Origin: Symbiodinium sp. CCMP2592
Lineage: Eukaryota; Sar; Dinophyceae; Suessiales; Symbiodiniaceae
Reading direction: 5' to 3'
DNA: 64,000 bases
NCBI GenBank assembly: GCA_905221615.1
Contig: CAJNDT010001868.1
Location: forward strand, 671,501 to 735,500
In this document: piece after piece, positions 41,388 through 54,489 of the stretch
Numbering within the stretch: the stretch's first letter is position 1
Layout: every line of letters begins with the position of its first letter
Position numbers and translations under genes: made by a program
The notes under the pieces: generated by a model
What the model saw: only the letters and a program-made list of their open reading frames with translations
Told to the model about the DNA's origin: nothing
Databases searched by the model: none

Positions 41388-41553
41388 AGTTAATCATACT
41401 CGAGCCCCAAGCACCTGCATGATGTAGCTAAGATGTCCTTGTAGAAGGTAGATGAAGAGCAGCTTGACGCACACGAACGTATTTTGGCTCAAGACACAAA
41501 ACAAGCGTGATCACTACCGTGTCTTGAAATCATTGATTGCTTTGCAATTAACT
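41388..41553 (+). repeat. 3' LTR
   Basis: 166 bp, identical to the 5' LTR except for one base. Carries the same spliced-leader-like ATTTTGGCTCAAG at 41481-41493. Followed by TATAT. Confidence 0.93.
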
Positions 41554-41735
41554 TATATGTATATATGTATACATGTAAACATGTATATATGTATGTATGT
41601 ATGTATGTACGTATGTATATATGATTTTTTGCATAATTATGTGAATCTGTCTATGTATCATTATGTATATGTTCATGTATCTTGGTTTGTTTGCTTGCTT
41701 GTTTGTTTGTTGGTTTTCCTCAAACCTATACGTAC
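41554..41735. repeat. (TATATG/TATG)n microsatellite and GTTTG-rich tract
   Basis: The first ~70 bases repeat the sequence left of the 5' LTR, including the marker words GTATACATGTAAACATG. A TTGTTTGCTTG tract follows. Confidence 0.85.
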
Positions 41736-41882
41736 GATTATTTGGATGTATCTGTCTGTCAGCCACAGAGCGTTCCAGACACACAGGTACAAGCGGAGAC
41801 TTGCACGTACATACCTGCCCAGCTTCGTACCTTGTATTTGCAAGTTGCACTGCTACAAAGTGCAGCGGCCTTTCGCCTTGCA

Positions 41883-41904
41883 TCCGTAGCCATGCTGGTT
41901 CATG
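41883..41904 (+). other. diverged spliced-leader-like 22-mer
   Basis: TCCGTAGCCAT is an exact match to the first half of the dinoflagellate spliced leader. The second half, GCTGGTTCATG, matches at 7 of 11 positions, giving 18 of 22 overall. No splice donor follows, so it is a possible relict only. Confidence 0.35.
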
Positions 41905-42054
41905 CTTCACAGTTGTCTTTGCACTCAACTTCCTATTTCGCCACCTAGTCTATCCACTCTGTAGTATGCCCGCAGCAATGCATAGCGGAGACTTGTCCTT
42001 GTAGGCAGGTCTGGAGAGGCACGTGTATCTTTGGAATCTAGAGTGTCCAAAGTA

Positions 42055-42092
42055 CTATATATATACACATACATATACATACATATGCATAT
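42055..42092. repeat. (TA)n/(CATA)n microsatellite
   Basis: TATATATATACACATACATATACATACATATG-type tract, in the presumed first visible intron region of the TRAF-finger gene. Confidence 0.85.
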
Positions 42093-42375
42093 ATGTTACG
42101 CTGTAGATCTGCTCTGCGGGCGTCGCTGCGATGCAGTATGAGTACCTTCCGAGGTTTTAGCTTTCGAGCTGGCAGAGCACGTCGAGGACTGGAGGCTACA
42201 CACGTTTTATTACGATCTCGGTCGACATGCGCATCTTCCGGGCGTCCTGTGGCCTGTGGGCCGGGGGTCGTCACATGCCAGACGCACCACACCACTTTCG
42301 GCGGCAAGCCACATCAGCGGTCTCGCCCAAGCTTCCTCGAGCCAATTGCCGCTGTGCTCATGCACTCACGCGCAG

Positions 42376-42412
42376 GAGTGTGGCTTTCGGCCTGTGCCGT
42401 GCCGACACCAGG
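42376..42412 (+). CDS. TRAF-finger exon
   Basis: A GCGCAG acceptor is followed by ECGFRPVPCRHQ. A GC donor (CAGG|GCACC) is likely. Confidence 0.65.
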
Positions 42413-45400
42413 GCACCTCGGCACTGTAGTCAACTGGTCATCGTCGAGTGAGGCTGCTTCATTCTCGTGAAGGCACTCCAAGCTCGCCGATTCTTTTGCT
42501 GTTTCCAGAGCATAGAGCTCAGCTAACAGCACAACAGATGACGAAACAGTATAGCTAGTTGTCGGAGTATACAAGTGGCGTGCTATGCAAAGAGACCTTG
42601 TCGCATGAAGTTGCATGAGAAAAGCTTGGCATGCTTTCCCGTGACGGCCTCTCGGTATATATGTGAACTTCTTGGATAGCTCCAGATGCGAGCACAGACA
42701 CGAAAGCTAACAAGAAGCCCAGCAACATATCGCTGCTTTGGCGAGGCTGCACTGCCGAGCCGTCTGCGAGAGATGAGGAGTAGTCAGGGTACCTATAAGG
42801 CAGTGGGCATCTGGTCTCGCAAGCGAGCAGGAATCCTGGCCCAGTCGCCAATTCAGAGACATTTATAATCTTACAGTCTTACAATCTTACACAGCAAGGC
42901 AAGCATGGCCGAAGCTGGAAGCCTTGCAAGCCCAAGGCCCAAGCACCCGGACCGATCCCGCACAGAGATACCCTAAACTTAAACATGCAGCGGGACTACT
43001 CCTGCACATGCTTCCAGGAGCTCCACGCCGAGGAATGTCGCTCGACTTCTGGAGTTGCTATTACTTTCTGTGAGGAGTTTGCTTTTTGGTGGTTTTGGCA
43101 ATAACAGCCAATGCTGGGCACCTTTGCCAGTGTAAGCATTGAACTTCGTTATTCCCTGAGGCTCCAACTATTGTGTTTATGTTACAGGGTTTTCGAGCTG
43201 TTTTCGGCTGGGGTTCGCAAGCCGGGGATTTCCAGGAGAGTCGACATTCGACACGAGAACAATCTCTTGCTCATTCTCAGGCCAGTATCGTCCGGTGCCT
43301 TGCCCTCACGCCGGGCGAGGATGCTCGGATACTTGGCACCTACTCGATGGCAGCAGGGAACGGAATCAAACGTCCCAACTTGGAACAGGTCTTCGGTTCG
43401 CACTTGATCGAACAGAGTTCGAACAGCCTCCCATCCTTCTCTTGCCGGATTCCGTGCCTTTCGTGAGCAACTTTCACCCCAGATGCTCCAAGGACATGGT
43501 CCGGGCGTACCGCGTAGCTTCGCATGGCAGCAGCTACTTGCAAAGACATTCCGATGTGCTGCGTTGTTTGAAGCAGTGAAATGAGCCAGGGTCGTTTACG
43601 GGTAGCTCGGTAGCCGTTTAAGGAACACTGTTTCCGGGAGGGCTGTTGAACAGAGAACCATGAGCTATGGAAGTGTCCAGCCTCAAGAAGAGAGAGAGGG
43701 TCCGGCAGGGTACCTAAACCACACTGCGAAACGTGGGGCGAGGCTGCGGATTTCGGCCGGTGCCGTGCAAATATGCCGACCGTGGATGCTGCCATCAGCC
43801 GTCGAAGAACGAGGTCGACGTGCTTGATATGGGTTCCGTGCTTCCGGTTTTAGTTGTAGTGTCGGGTTTAGGTTGAATGCTCGGAAGCTGGGCCAGCTAG
43901 GGGCGCTGTCACGAGCACAGCCCTAGCTGGCGGAAGAGCGGCAAACTACCAGGCGTCCTTGCTTGCAAGCGTGCAGCAGAAAGGTTTAAGATGGTTTAGG
44001 CTTTGGGTTTAGGATTCAGGGCCCGGGTTTTAGACTAAGGCTAGGCTTTGCGGTGCTTTAGTGGATGTTCAAGCTTTCAGATCCTGCATGCATTTCGGGT
44101 TCCGCATTTCGGTTTTGCACCTTTTGGCTGCCTTCGCCGGGACTTCGGACGAGCAGTTTTCGAGCTTCAGGTCACGCCCAAATCCCGAACCGTACCTGGA
44201 CAGGAACGGGAGCACGCGCTGTCATGCCCCTATCGGCCGAAGCGGTGCCCACACGTCACGCGGCCTTTGACTGGGCATGCTTGCAACATCTCCCAACTGT
44301 ACAGGTCACTATGTGAGGACGGTTTCGGTTTCAAAGCCATCGAGCTGAGAGGATCGCCAGCCATTGCATTGTGAGAGGATATGGAAGTGGAAGCCTGGCT
44401 CCAGGGCTGTAGAGACTCCACATTTCAGTGTTTTCGGCCGAGGCGAAGCGTGGATGCTTCCTCCTTCTGTACATTCAGGCCCTACTGGCAGACTGGGGCC
44501 TGGCGCAGGGGGTGAGGCTGCAGGCTACAGACCCAAGGCCCTAGGGTCGACAGACCATGGTCAGCTGGCATCTTTCTTGCACAGCTCTGCGTCGTGTCAT
44601 CAAGTCGCCATGTGATGCCAGTTCTGAATGGACGCACCTCCCTGTACCGTAGGCGTCGATAGACTCAGGCTAGACTTCAACGAAAGCTGAACGGTGTCGT
44701 AAGCTCACTTATGACATCAGGAAGCACTTATGCAGAAGCAGTGGGAGATCTGCATGAACAACTCGAGCATCCTCTCCGCACCTAGCTACTGTCTGGATAC
44801 CCTCGATGTAAATGCGAAGCCAGAAACTCCTCGGCTGCAATCCGACCTCAGTGCCAGGAGGTGGACAGTCACGCAGCTCGCTGCGATTTCCGGCCCGTTG
44901 CTTGTGCTGGCCTTAAGGGAGGGTGGCTTCAGAGCTCGAGGGCGACTCGAGGGCATTGGCAGTGATCGGGGCACAGGAGTCGAAGCCCGAAGATGCGCTG
45001 AGCTGACGGAGGTGTGAAAGTCGGAACACCGGGATTCCATGCCGGAAGATGTTGCAACATGACTGTGGCGGTTTTTTTTCAGGCCCATTCGAGTCAGAGG
45101 GCTGTGAGGCGTCCATCAACGCAGCAGACCTGACAGATCATGCGGAGCACTGTGACACTTGGCCTCAAGATGTGCCACTGCAGCAGCAACAACCAGCGCA
45201 AGAATTCCAGTTGCAGCAGCGCCACTGCCAACACCGTACCAGCACAAGCAACATCTCCAGCAGCAGCGGCCATCACCACCATCAACATCCGTTTCATGCG
45301 GAAACAAGGATACGCAAACAACGGCTGAATTCATTCATAGGTTTTAATCTTGCAAGTGCACTGTGACGTAGAGAGAAGAGTAACCGTACCATGCGGGCGA

Positions 45401-46974
45401 ACCTGCGAGCTGGATGAGGCCAGCGCCGATCACGCGAGGTAGTACTACTCGTTTGAAATACATATAGGTGTAATCTTATGCATTAGGAAGACCACTTCCA
45501 TTTGACCCGGTGTTTTGTGCTTCAACCCAGGAGTTCCGCCCTGTGCCATGCGCTTTCAAAGCGCTAGGCATCCGCTCAGAGTTCAGGATTCCTTTCTCGG
45601 TCTTGCTTTGTCGTGTTGTGGGCGATGTGGTTGGCCTCCCTGGAGTCTGCGAGAGAGCTAGAGATGGAGTAGTAAAAAGGCTGCTTACGGTTGACGGCCT
45701 TACTACATCAGCGGCCCTTTGAAACTGCACCATCTCTGAACAGGCTGCAAGCTTCAGCCGATGTGCAAGGATGCTGCCAGCCACGCGATGAACTGCAAGT
45801 TTCGACCTGTCTCCTGCGACTATGCTGCACCTTTCGGTGGGTTTGACCTCGCCGAATGCACTTCTGCAGTGTGTGTTGGATCGCAGCAACAAGACGAACT
45901 TAGTCTATCTTAGTCTTCGTGAATCTCTCAATCGGTTCGCCTTTGCAGCAGACAGTTGAATTTTATGAACATAGTCTCGGGGCATGCGCTTGTTGAGCTG
46001 TTGGATTCCATGTTTTGCATTCTAGACGCGGTGAGATTTGGAGTCCACGACTGTGGAAGATTTCGGCTAGCAGCCGGAAAAGGCAGCGGTGAACCAGCGC
46101 ACACCGCAGAGTCAGCAATGGCGTCACATACCGGGTTTCAAAGCACTTGGTCTGTGATCCCCGTCTGAGGCAAGTATCGCCAGCGAGGATGCAGTTTGGC
46201 TGCGCAATTTTTCGCCACCTTGCGATGCTGCTTGACCTGTCCAGCCAAGGCAAGGAGCAGCTTTGCTTCTACAATTCTTTTCGACACGCGGGTGCTTGCT
46301 TTTACCGCCCAGCCGTGGCACGGCCGAACTTGGGGCTGGGGACGTCCTGATAGGATGGAATCAGGACCTTGCTTTCAGGGGCCCTTGTAACAAGGATCCC
46401 TGTGCTTAGGATATTCTTTTTCAGAATAGTTTCTGAACTTACATGTGTTGCATGCTCAGGACAGCAAGACGAAGTCAAAAGCAGCACAATCAAGAACACA
46501 ACTGGCTGGGTCTGCATTCTTACTTTCAGATCCAGAATTTTAGGGAGCAAGCAGGCGGAAGACGAGAGCTCCTGACTACCACCACTGCCATCACTACTAC
46601 CACCACTACCACTACTACAGCTGCTACCACTGCTACCATTTACAACCTTACTGCCACCACTGGCACTACTACGTCGTACGTGAGTGGTGATGATGTAGGT
46701 GAACAGATGCGTATTCACCTCTGTTGGTGTATAAGCTGTTTTTGTTACTTGGGGAGGCCTGGTGCAGTTGCTCTTAATACCTGCTTTGAAAATGTCCTGG
46801 TCGTCGTCGTACCGGTTGAACCGCAGTGCTGCTACAAGTGTTCCATGCACTACTACCACTGCTGCCACAACCAGAAGTAGCAGTGGCGATGGCCGTTGCA
46901 GTAGTGGTTGTAGTCGTAGTTTTTGGGTGACAAAACTACGACTACAGCCGCTACTGCAAGGGCCATCGCCGCTG

Positions 46975-47007
<33 letters not shown>

Positions 47008-50000
47008 CTATTCCTGCTGCTACTGCTGCTGCTGCTGCTACTGCTGCTGCTGCTGCCGCGACTCATGATGCCGCCACTGTTACCACGACCTACTACTGCC
47101 GCAGAGCAACCCAGTATTTGATGCACCCGGAGCTCCTGCAAGGCCTGCCAGTGGGCAGAGCGGGGCTGTGACAGGCAGCTGAATGCCGGCGACGTGCCGG
47201 GGCATGCCCTAGGCGATCTGGTAGGGGATCCTTGGTTGATGACGTGCTGGGCCACTAGTAGCGACTTGCGTAAAGCAGCTGTGGATCCCCCAAGCACGCA
47301 GACTTGTCGATGTCTCCATTGCAGGTGGAGGCCCGGAAGGATCCTGAAGTTCAAGGGACCCCCCCGGCGCCGGGGGGCAAAGAAATTCCCAGATAGTCTA
47401 CCAAGGTACTTCGGTATGGCATGCTTCGGCCTACAGTTTGCACGAGATCGGAGCAGATCCTAAGCCCAAAGCGCCGGATCAGAATCCCGGAAGTCTTGGG
47501 CCAGGTTGCGGCTTCCGGCCAGTCGACTGCCGCTTCCGCTCCTCCGGCTGTAAGGCCTGGCCCACTAGTTTGGCCTTGAAGTAGTCCCTTTTTCGGCACT
47601 TTGGGCCCAAAGTATATACTTTGCAGGTACTTAGGACCCTATAGAGTCTCATAATGTTTTGTCGTTGCTACCTTCAGAAACCCATGAGTCGTGTTAACTG
47701 TTGTTCTTTGGCTTCAGTCTCAGGCATGAGCATTGCTAGCAACATGCGCCCAAACGAGGTCGAACAAGCCAGCAAGCATACATGCATATGTGCGTACAGG
47801 TCAGAAATACTGCGTCACTTAATGCGGGAATCTGAACTGTTGTCATCACCACCATGGCTGTCCTTTCTGTCGTGCTTTTCGTGGTTGTCGACTTGGGTAT
47901 GGTCATGATGTCGCTAGCACAGGTAGTAGCGGCCAGTCAACGGCCAAACAACGGCAGCCGAATTATCACGAAGAGGATTGAGCGAATGCATAGTATTCAC
48001 AGCATCCCCCCGACAGGTAGAAATGCCAAAGGCTGTCGCGGCAAATCGAAAGAAAACAAAAGCAGGAGGTAAAGGTAGTTAGAAGAGGTCGGAACGGCAT
48101 CGACAACTATGAGTCATTGCAAGTGCAACATCACTGCACGCAGCAACCAGAGAAACAACGGAATTGCAGGAGCTTCTGAAGTTAAAGAAGCCGGAGCGAC
48201 AACAGGAAATGGAACCAGAAGCGGCGTATAGTTGTTGTTTTACTCGGAACATGAAACACCAGGATTGCGATAGTTATCCGATAGTTGTAGCAGTCGAAGC
48301 ACGTGGTAGAGTCATAAGCGTCGCAAGAGTTGCTTATGCTGTTCGCACGAAGTGCAGCACGGTGAGCAATCGCAATCCCAGAGATGTTAGTTTCCCGACT
48401 TTCCAGGCCCAGCCCAATGCGGACCTCCTGAGCGCTCATCTGGCTGAATGCAGCTACCGGCCTGTGCCCTGCCCGAACGCGCAGTGGCGAGGCTGCAGTA
48501 CTTCTGACACTGAGCAGGACCTTGTCTACTGACATGTTGGCTCATGTTTGTGCAAACACCAGATTCTCCTGCTAGCCTATCCTTTGTATTTCTTGCATTT
48601 GTAGCCTATCCTTTGTATTTCTTGCATTTGTTTCAGGTGTATGTATGCATGTCGGTTTCTATGTAGGTAATGGCATACGTACGTGCCTGAACTTTGTGAT
48701 GCCATCATATGATATGCCATACTATGGTATGGCATGTATGCTGTGTCATGTTGTGTAGGCATTTGGATGTGTTGTTTTTGCACGATGTAACATAAGATAC
48801 ATAAAAGCATAGCCACAGAGTAGGCCCACAGGCCTCTCCTAGGCTCGTAGAGTGATGCATGACTTTGATTTGCAAGACGTGCACCGAGTTGTGTTACAGT
48901 TGGCCTTTGGGACTTGTTTGTCATCTCAGCCACGAAAGACAGCCCGTTGCTGATCGACTGCTTACTCTAACCGCGGAGACACAAGAGGTAGAAGTAGACG
49001 AAATAGCAGTAACAGCAGCGGTGGCATGCGGTGGCAATGGCAGCGAGAGCAGTGGTAGCAGAAGCAGGCAGTGGTGGCAGGAGGCCAGAGAATTAAGAAG
49101 CAGTTCCGCAAGTGTGTTGTTGGCAGTCGAAATCGCGCTATGAGGAGGATGGTGCACTTTCACGCTTCGCCGCAAAACCCTACTAGTCACCAGCCGCAAG
49201 GTTCGGGTGCGAGGAGTTTGTCCAAGCGCGCCACCTCAGCAACCACCTCGAGGCCGGGCGTGGGGGCTTGATATGAATAAGAAAACGAAGTCGGGGTTGG
49301 TGATTCTGCACGATTGACTTGTTTGGGCTTAGAACTGGCTTGCAGTGTTAGGGTTGCCCGAGCCACTTTGTACACGTAATCTGCGCAATCCAAGCAGTCG
49401 TGCGAGCTGGTGAGGCGGAGACAAAAAGACGTCAAATCTGCAACAACAGCACCAAGCGACCATAGCAAGCCGCGACGCCCATACCCTGAACGATATTCAT
49501 GTCCCAGAGCACTGGAAGCATAAACCATGCATGCCAAGGGCCTTCCACCCAAGAACCTGTTCGAGTACCAGAGCGAAACACCCCCCGCCTGAGGTCACCC
49601 TCAACCACAACCTACTAAATCCCAAGCCCAAAGAGTCTGCCTGAACAGCATTGAAACATGCGGCAACGACGGCAGGCAACTGAGTGTCACATCTCGCCGA
49701 CGGAAGTGTGGAACCTGGCAGGCTAGTCCTCCAGCCACTGCCAACACCGAAACCATCTTAAATCCGAAGGACGAGCCCCAGACCTACATAATTAAAATGC
49801 CCAACCCTACATCCTGAACCAGAGAAACAGAACCCTACACAAAACGCCATATTTCAGAGGAGTGCCGCTTCCGGCCGATGGACTGTCCTCACCAGTCAAG
49901 AGGCTGCTCATATCGGCCTCTCGTTAAAGTTACTATTGCCATTGATTTCTTCGTCTTTCGTCTGGGACGCTTAGCACTTGAGCCGCTGGGACTTAGAGCC

Positions 50001-52416
50001 TCCAGCGTGGGGCATTTGCCGGCTCGGGCGTGCGAGTTCAAGGCATGTCCCAGCCCGGAGATCGGAGGAAATCTGCACAAAACGATGGCGGTGACGATTT
50101 AGATTCATTGCATGTCATCGCTCAGTGTTTGTGGACCGCGGCGCAAGCGCGTCGACATGGTGTCCATATGTCCGTTTGTCACGCAAGCCCGACACCGAGT
50201 GCAATTTAATGTCACATAAAGCTGTGCCCAGCGTCCTCAGACGAGGCACCTCTCGGGCCAGATGAAGAGCCTTGCCTCGAATTAAAGGGCTCCTAGCGGG
50301 TTTAGAAGGTATTATGGGTGGCATGATAGGGTATACTTATGGGCGTATTATTTGGTATTCTGAGGTGATGACGGTGCAGATCTGTGCAGTATAGGGTTCT
50401 GTAAGTTTGACAGCTTGAATCTGAATAGCAAAGCTAAACCCCAAGACAGCTGTAGCCCAGCACAGTGGCCTTACAGCCTTACAGGTATTACGGGGAATTA
50501 GACCTTGAAGCTCGTCGGGTCGTCGGACATACATTAGACTCATGCAGTTGTCACAGAACGAAGAGGTCTATGGGCAGTACTTTGGCTGCATGATGATTGC
50601 GGGAAAGGTGCTGGGTAGTGATCAGTCCAACTGTGCTAAGGGCACACACGGATCAATGCCCGTTTCGACCAGCGACCGGGACGCATTCGTAAGGTGCGAT
50701 CAGGACAGCAGTCCAAGAGAACTCTTGGAATCCAGGGATGGGGCGCAGTCTAGGAATATAGGAGCCACCTCTCCGTCCAGGTACGGTCCGCAAGCTGTTC
50801 GTTCTACTTCCGGTTCCAAGTTTCTGTACATTCATGTTGGGCTTCGGGCCTCTTCAGCGAATGCATGGAGATCTGGTAGGTTCATTGGGTCATCGGGTTA
50901 TTGACCGTGAGCTGTCAGGTTATTGTTGCCTCATTGAACAACCTTGTCTCCCTCTGCTGTTCTGAAGCTCAGATGCCTTGCTTCCATGCCTCGCGCGGTT
51001 GCCGGGAGGCACGGTTGCTGCCGGGGTCTTTGCATAGGCGCCCTTTAAATCCATTAACCGTTAACCTGTGATTGGTGTATACATGTGATTTGCGAGAATG
51101 TCTTGCTCGCTCTCTCTCTACATCGTTTCCCGTGCACATGTGCCCATGTAGATCCCCGGGTCCTTTGCTTCCTGCCAAAGGATGCAACTCTGTGGCTTTG
51201 CCGATTCGTGTGTTTCGGTCGTGATTGCCTAACTCAGCCGGCAAGGTGCACGTTCACAAAATCATTTTAGACATGTGGCAGGTCGCACTCTGGGGGCTTA
51301 CTTCTTGCGTCAGTAGCAGCTTTGAAGGCCTGAGCCGTCTTGAATCCGAGCACAATGGAGGAACCTAATGCGCGAGACCGTGTCCGTCACGGAAATCGAT
51401 GCGGCTTCCGCCCGGTACCATGCATCCACCAGGCGGGTTCATCGGGGGAGGGAGAGCCGGGAGCCGTGTCACCTTGGGAACGTCATATGGTGAATCTTAC
51501 CAGTCTTACCATCACATTCAACAATCTCAGCAATTTTACAACAGTTCCACAGCCGACTATGTTCTAAGATTCCAGCTCAGCTTTGCGGTTGCGCTTAGCT
51601 TTTCCGACGCTCTTCGGGAGGGGATAAGCCTTGATCTTGGGCTTGGTGCACGCGAGCACAGTCCTTGACATACTAGAGGCACGGCACTTGCTTTAGTCAC
51701 TTTAGTCGCGCCAAAGGGTTTTGCATGGAGTATCTATCATCCACCCGGTCGCGTGAAATGAAATCTTTCACCCTCGCATTGTGCCGTAGGAACTGGTGAA
51801 TGGGTCAGAGCGGGCCAGTCAGAGGTTGACTGCACGCAAGCACCGTGTGTTGTGCTCGGGGCATGACAAGCTTTTGCTGCAGGACCGTGGTTGCATGGAG
51901 CATCGAAGCCGCCTGGCACGCATTCGCTCAGTTCCAAGCTCTTGGTTGTGTAGGACTTTTCACCTTGCCATGCCCACTTCAGCGAAACATCATGGGTGGT
52001 CTTGATAAGAGCTGAAACTTGCAGCGGCAAATGCTAGCATGTAGTCGTTGTAAGCAGCAAGTGCAGTTGCCAAGTTTATAGACTTTGCGCGACTTTTGAG
52101 GCATGGCCATGGTTAAGCACAGACGCACTTGGGCACGTGGGTAGGTAGGCAGGCAGGCAGGCAAAGCCAAAATGAATCAATGGATTTATTTTGTTTCTCC
52201 GAAGCATGTACATCAACCAGGATCACTACCAGAGCTAGGCGAGGAGAGTTTATTAGCGACACATGGGACAGTTCAGAAGCAACTTAGCACTGAGTGGCTG
52301 ACCCAATCGTGAATCCTGGTACTTGAAGGTTCATGGGTAGTTTTAAGTGGAGGTATAAGTCCCCTAATATGGGTTATAATTATGGTCAACTCCACTTATA
52401 TATATATATATACGGA

Positions 52417-52447
<31 letters not shown>

Positions 52448-54251
52448 ATATAATATAATATAATATAATATAATATAAGTACCCATGAACTTCCAAGTAT
52501 AGTATGCCCAAGGCCAGCGCGAGCTGCTCCAGCACTTGGCAGAGTGCCGGTACCGCCCAGTGCTTTGGTCCTTGCATGAGGTCAATTAGATTCTGGAATT
52601 TCTAATTTCTGGAAATTCTATTTACAAGATGTCAGCGTTGTGGGCCTTTGGGTTTACATCCCGAGCGGATCTCACCAATCCACTTGAAAACGAGTTGCAT
52701 TGATTAAGCCCCTAGTTTCTGACCCAACCGGTTGTCAGTCATTCTCCCGATCAGTAGTTAATGCAGGTCCTTTTTCCATGCTGAAGACGATGTGCTGTGT
52801 CTGTATGTATATCTGACAATCGTGTTTCTACGTGTGTATTGATTGATACATACACAGGTATGTATACACGTACATCACGCGCACCGCAAGCAGAAACGTA
52901 CTGTATGCGTGTAGTATGCCTGCGTGCTGTGTGCATGTATATATGCGCAATGTTTGCGCGTAAGCATGTAAGTAAGGTGATATTTGTGGATGCATGTGCA
53001 AACCTCCGCCCCTTTTTTGGCATCCATGCGTATACCCATGCTACAGCCATCTATTCTTTACACCTGCGTACATCCATACACGCACACTTGCGAGCAAACA
53101 TATACACACATCCCTCCATAAAAGCAGGTACGAGTAATTAGCCCTTTACGCGTGTTCTTATGTTGAGCGAGAAAATAAGGGCTCGTGAGAATTCAGGAGG
53201 GCCATCGCGGGGTACGTAATTGGTAATTGGATGCACTCATAATCGGTAGTTGAGTGCATAGCTGCAGAAGCAGGTGTTCCCAAACAAAGCTGGGACACCC
53301 AAGACATCCATTCCTGAAAATCGGGGTGAAGTAATTCACTGAGTATTGAACTTGTTGCCCTGCTTCGCGTACACAGCCATGCAGGAGGCAAAGAAAATCC
53401 AAGAAAGCATGCGCAGAAATCTGTCCCCTCGAAGGTGCCTTGTCCAAATGCGGCGCAGGGCTGCGAAGAGGAGCCATCGCCTCTCGGTTGTACCGACACG
53501 ACAGTTCCCAACCCGTCCACATTTGCACTCTGCGGGATCGGGCGAAGCAAAGCGTGCGCAAGCCTTGGCCGGTGGCGGTCGCCGGAAGTGGTGTCACGTA
53601 CACATAGAGTCGTGATTGAGAGATCTGGGCTATCGACTCCACCAGCCCCAGGTTCCAAGACGTGAAGAAGCACGCTGCAGTGCCTTGCTTGAATCAAGCC
53701 GAGCTGTTGTATATGCCGCAAAGACCAGGTTAGGGGAACGATGGGTAAGATGCAGAGTATCTCTTGACCGAGCTCGCAGCCAAGGAGTGTAAGTTCAGGC
53801 TCATTTCCTGTCGGTGGAAGGACTGCCGGGTGGGTTGCTGTGTGTTTGAAGATGCCATGTAGCACCTGCAACAGTGGAAGCAGGCAGCTGGTCTGCGACG
53901 ACTACTGCTGCTCCTCCGTCCTACTCCTACCGCTACTGCTTCTGCGACTGCGACTGGTGCTACTACTCCACTCCTATCCTTACTCCTACTCCTTCAGCGA
54001 TTGCTCTCGCTGCTGTTGCTACTACCACCATCACGACAAACATGATGACGGCAACTGTTGCTGCTAGTACGCTACTGCTACTACTGCTGCTACTGCTACT
54101 ACTGCTACAACTGCAACTACTGCTACTACTGCCACTACTGCTACTACTGCTACCACTACGACTACGACTACCACTACTACTGCTACTCTACTACTACTGC
54201 TACTCTACTACTACTACTACTACTACTCCTACTACTACGACAACAACAACA

Positions 54252-54284
<33 letters not shown>

Positions 54285-54448
54285 GCTACTACTCCCACTA
54301 CTCCCACTACTTCCGCTACTCCCACTACTACCTGCTGCCGCTGCTGCCGCCGCGACTGCTGCTGCTGTTAAGGCTGCTGCTACTGCTGCTCCTACTGCTG
54401 CTGCTACTGGTAATGCAACTGGAACTGCTACTACTACTACTACTACTG

Positions 54449-54489
<41 letters not shown>

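Larger units (their letters stand above)
31158..41553 (+). mobile_element. Ty1/copia-type LTR retrotransposon with accessory domains
   Basis: 10,396 bp between and including two 166-bp direct repeats that differ at one base (G at 31311, T at 41541), indicating recent insertion. The order protease, integrase, reverse transcriptase, RNase H is the Ty1/copia order. Three reading frames: 32188-33612 (HAD-like accessory ORF), 33755-40045 (Gag-PR-IN-RT) and 40011-41309 (RNase H plus a 2OG-Fe(II) oxygenase-like domain). A polypurine tract abuts the 3' LTR. A relict spliced-leader sequence lies inside each LTR. The only visible damage is a frame change between RT and RNase H. Confidence 0.95.

Noticed and set aside
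46302-47354. 350-residue minus-strand open frame with serine runs
   Set aside because: It is the reverse reading of the ACT/CTG trinucleotide array and the palindrome; the serine runs and lack of any domain show it is an artefact.
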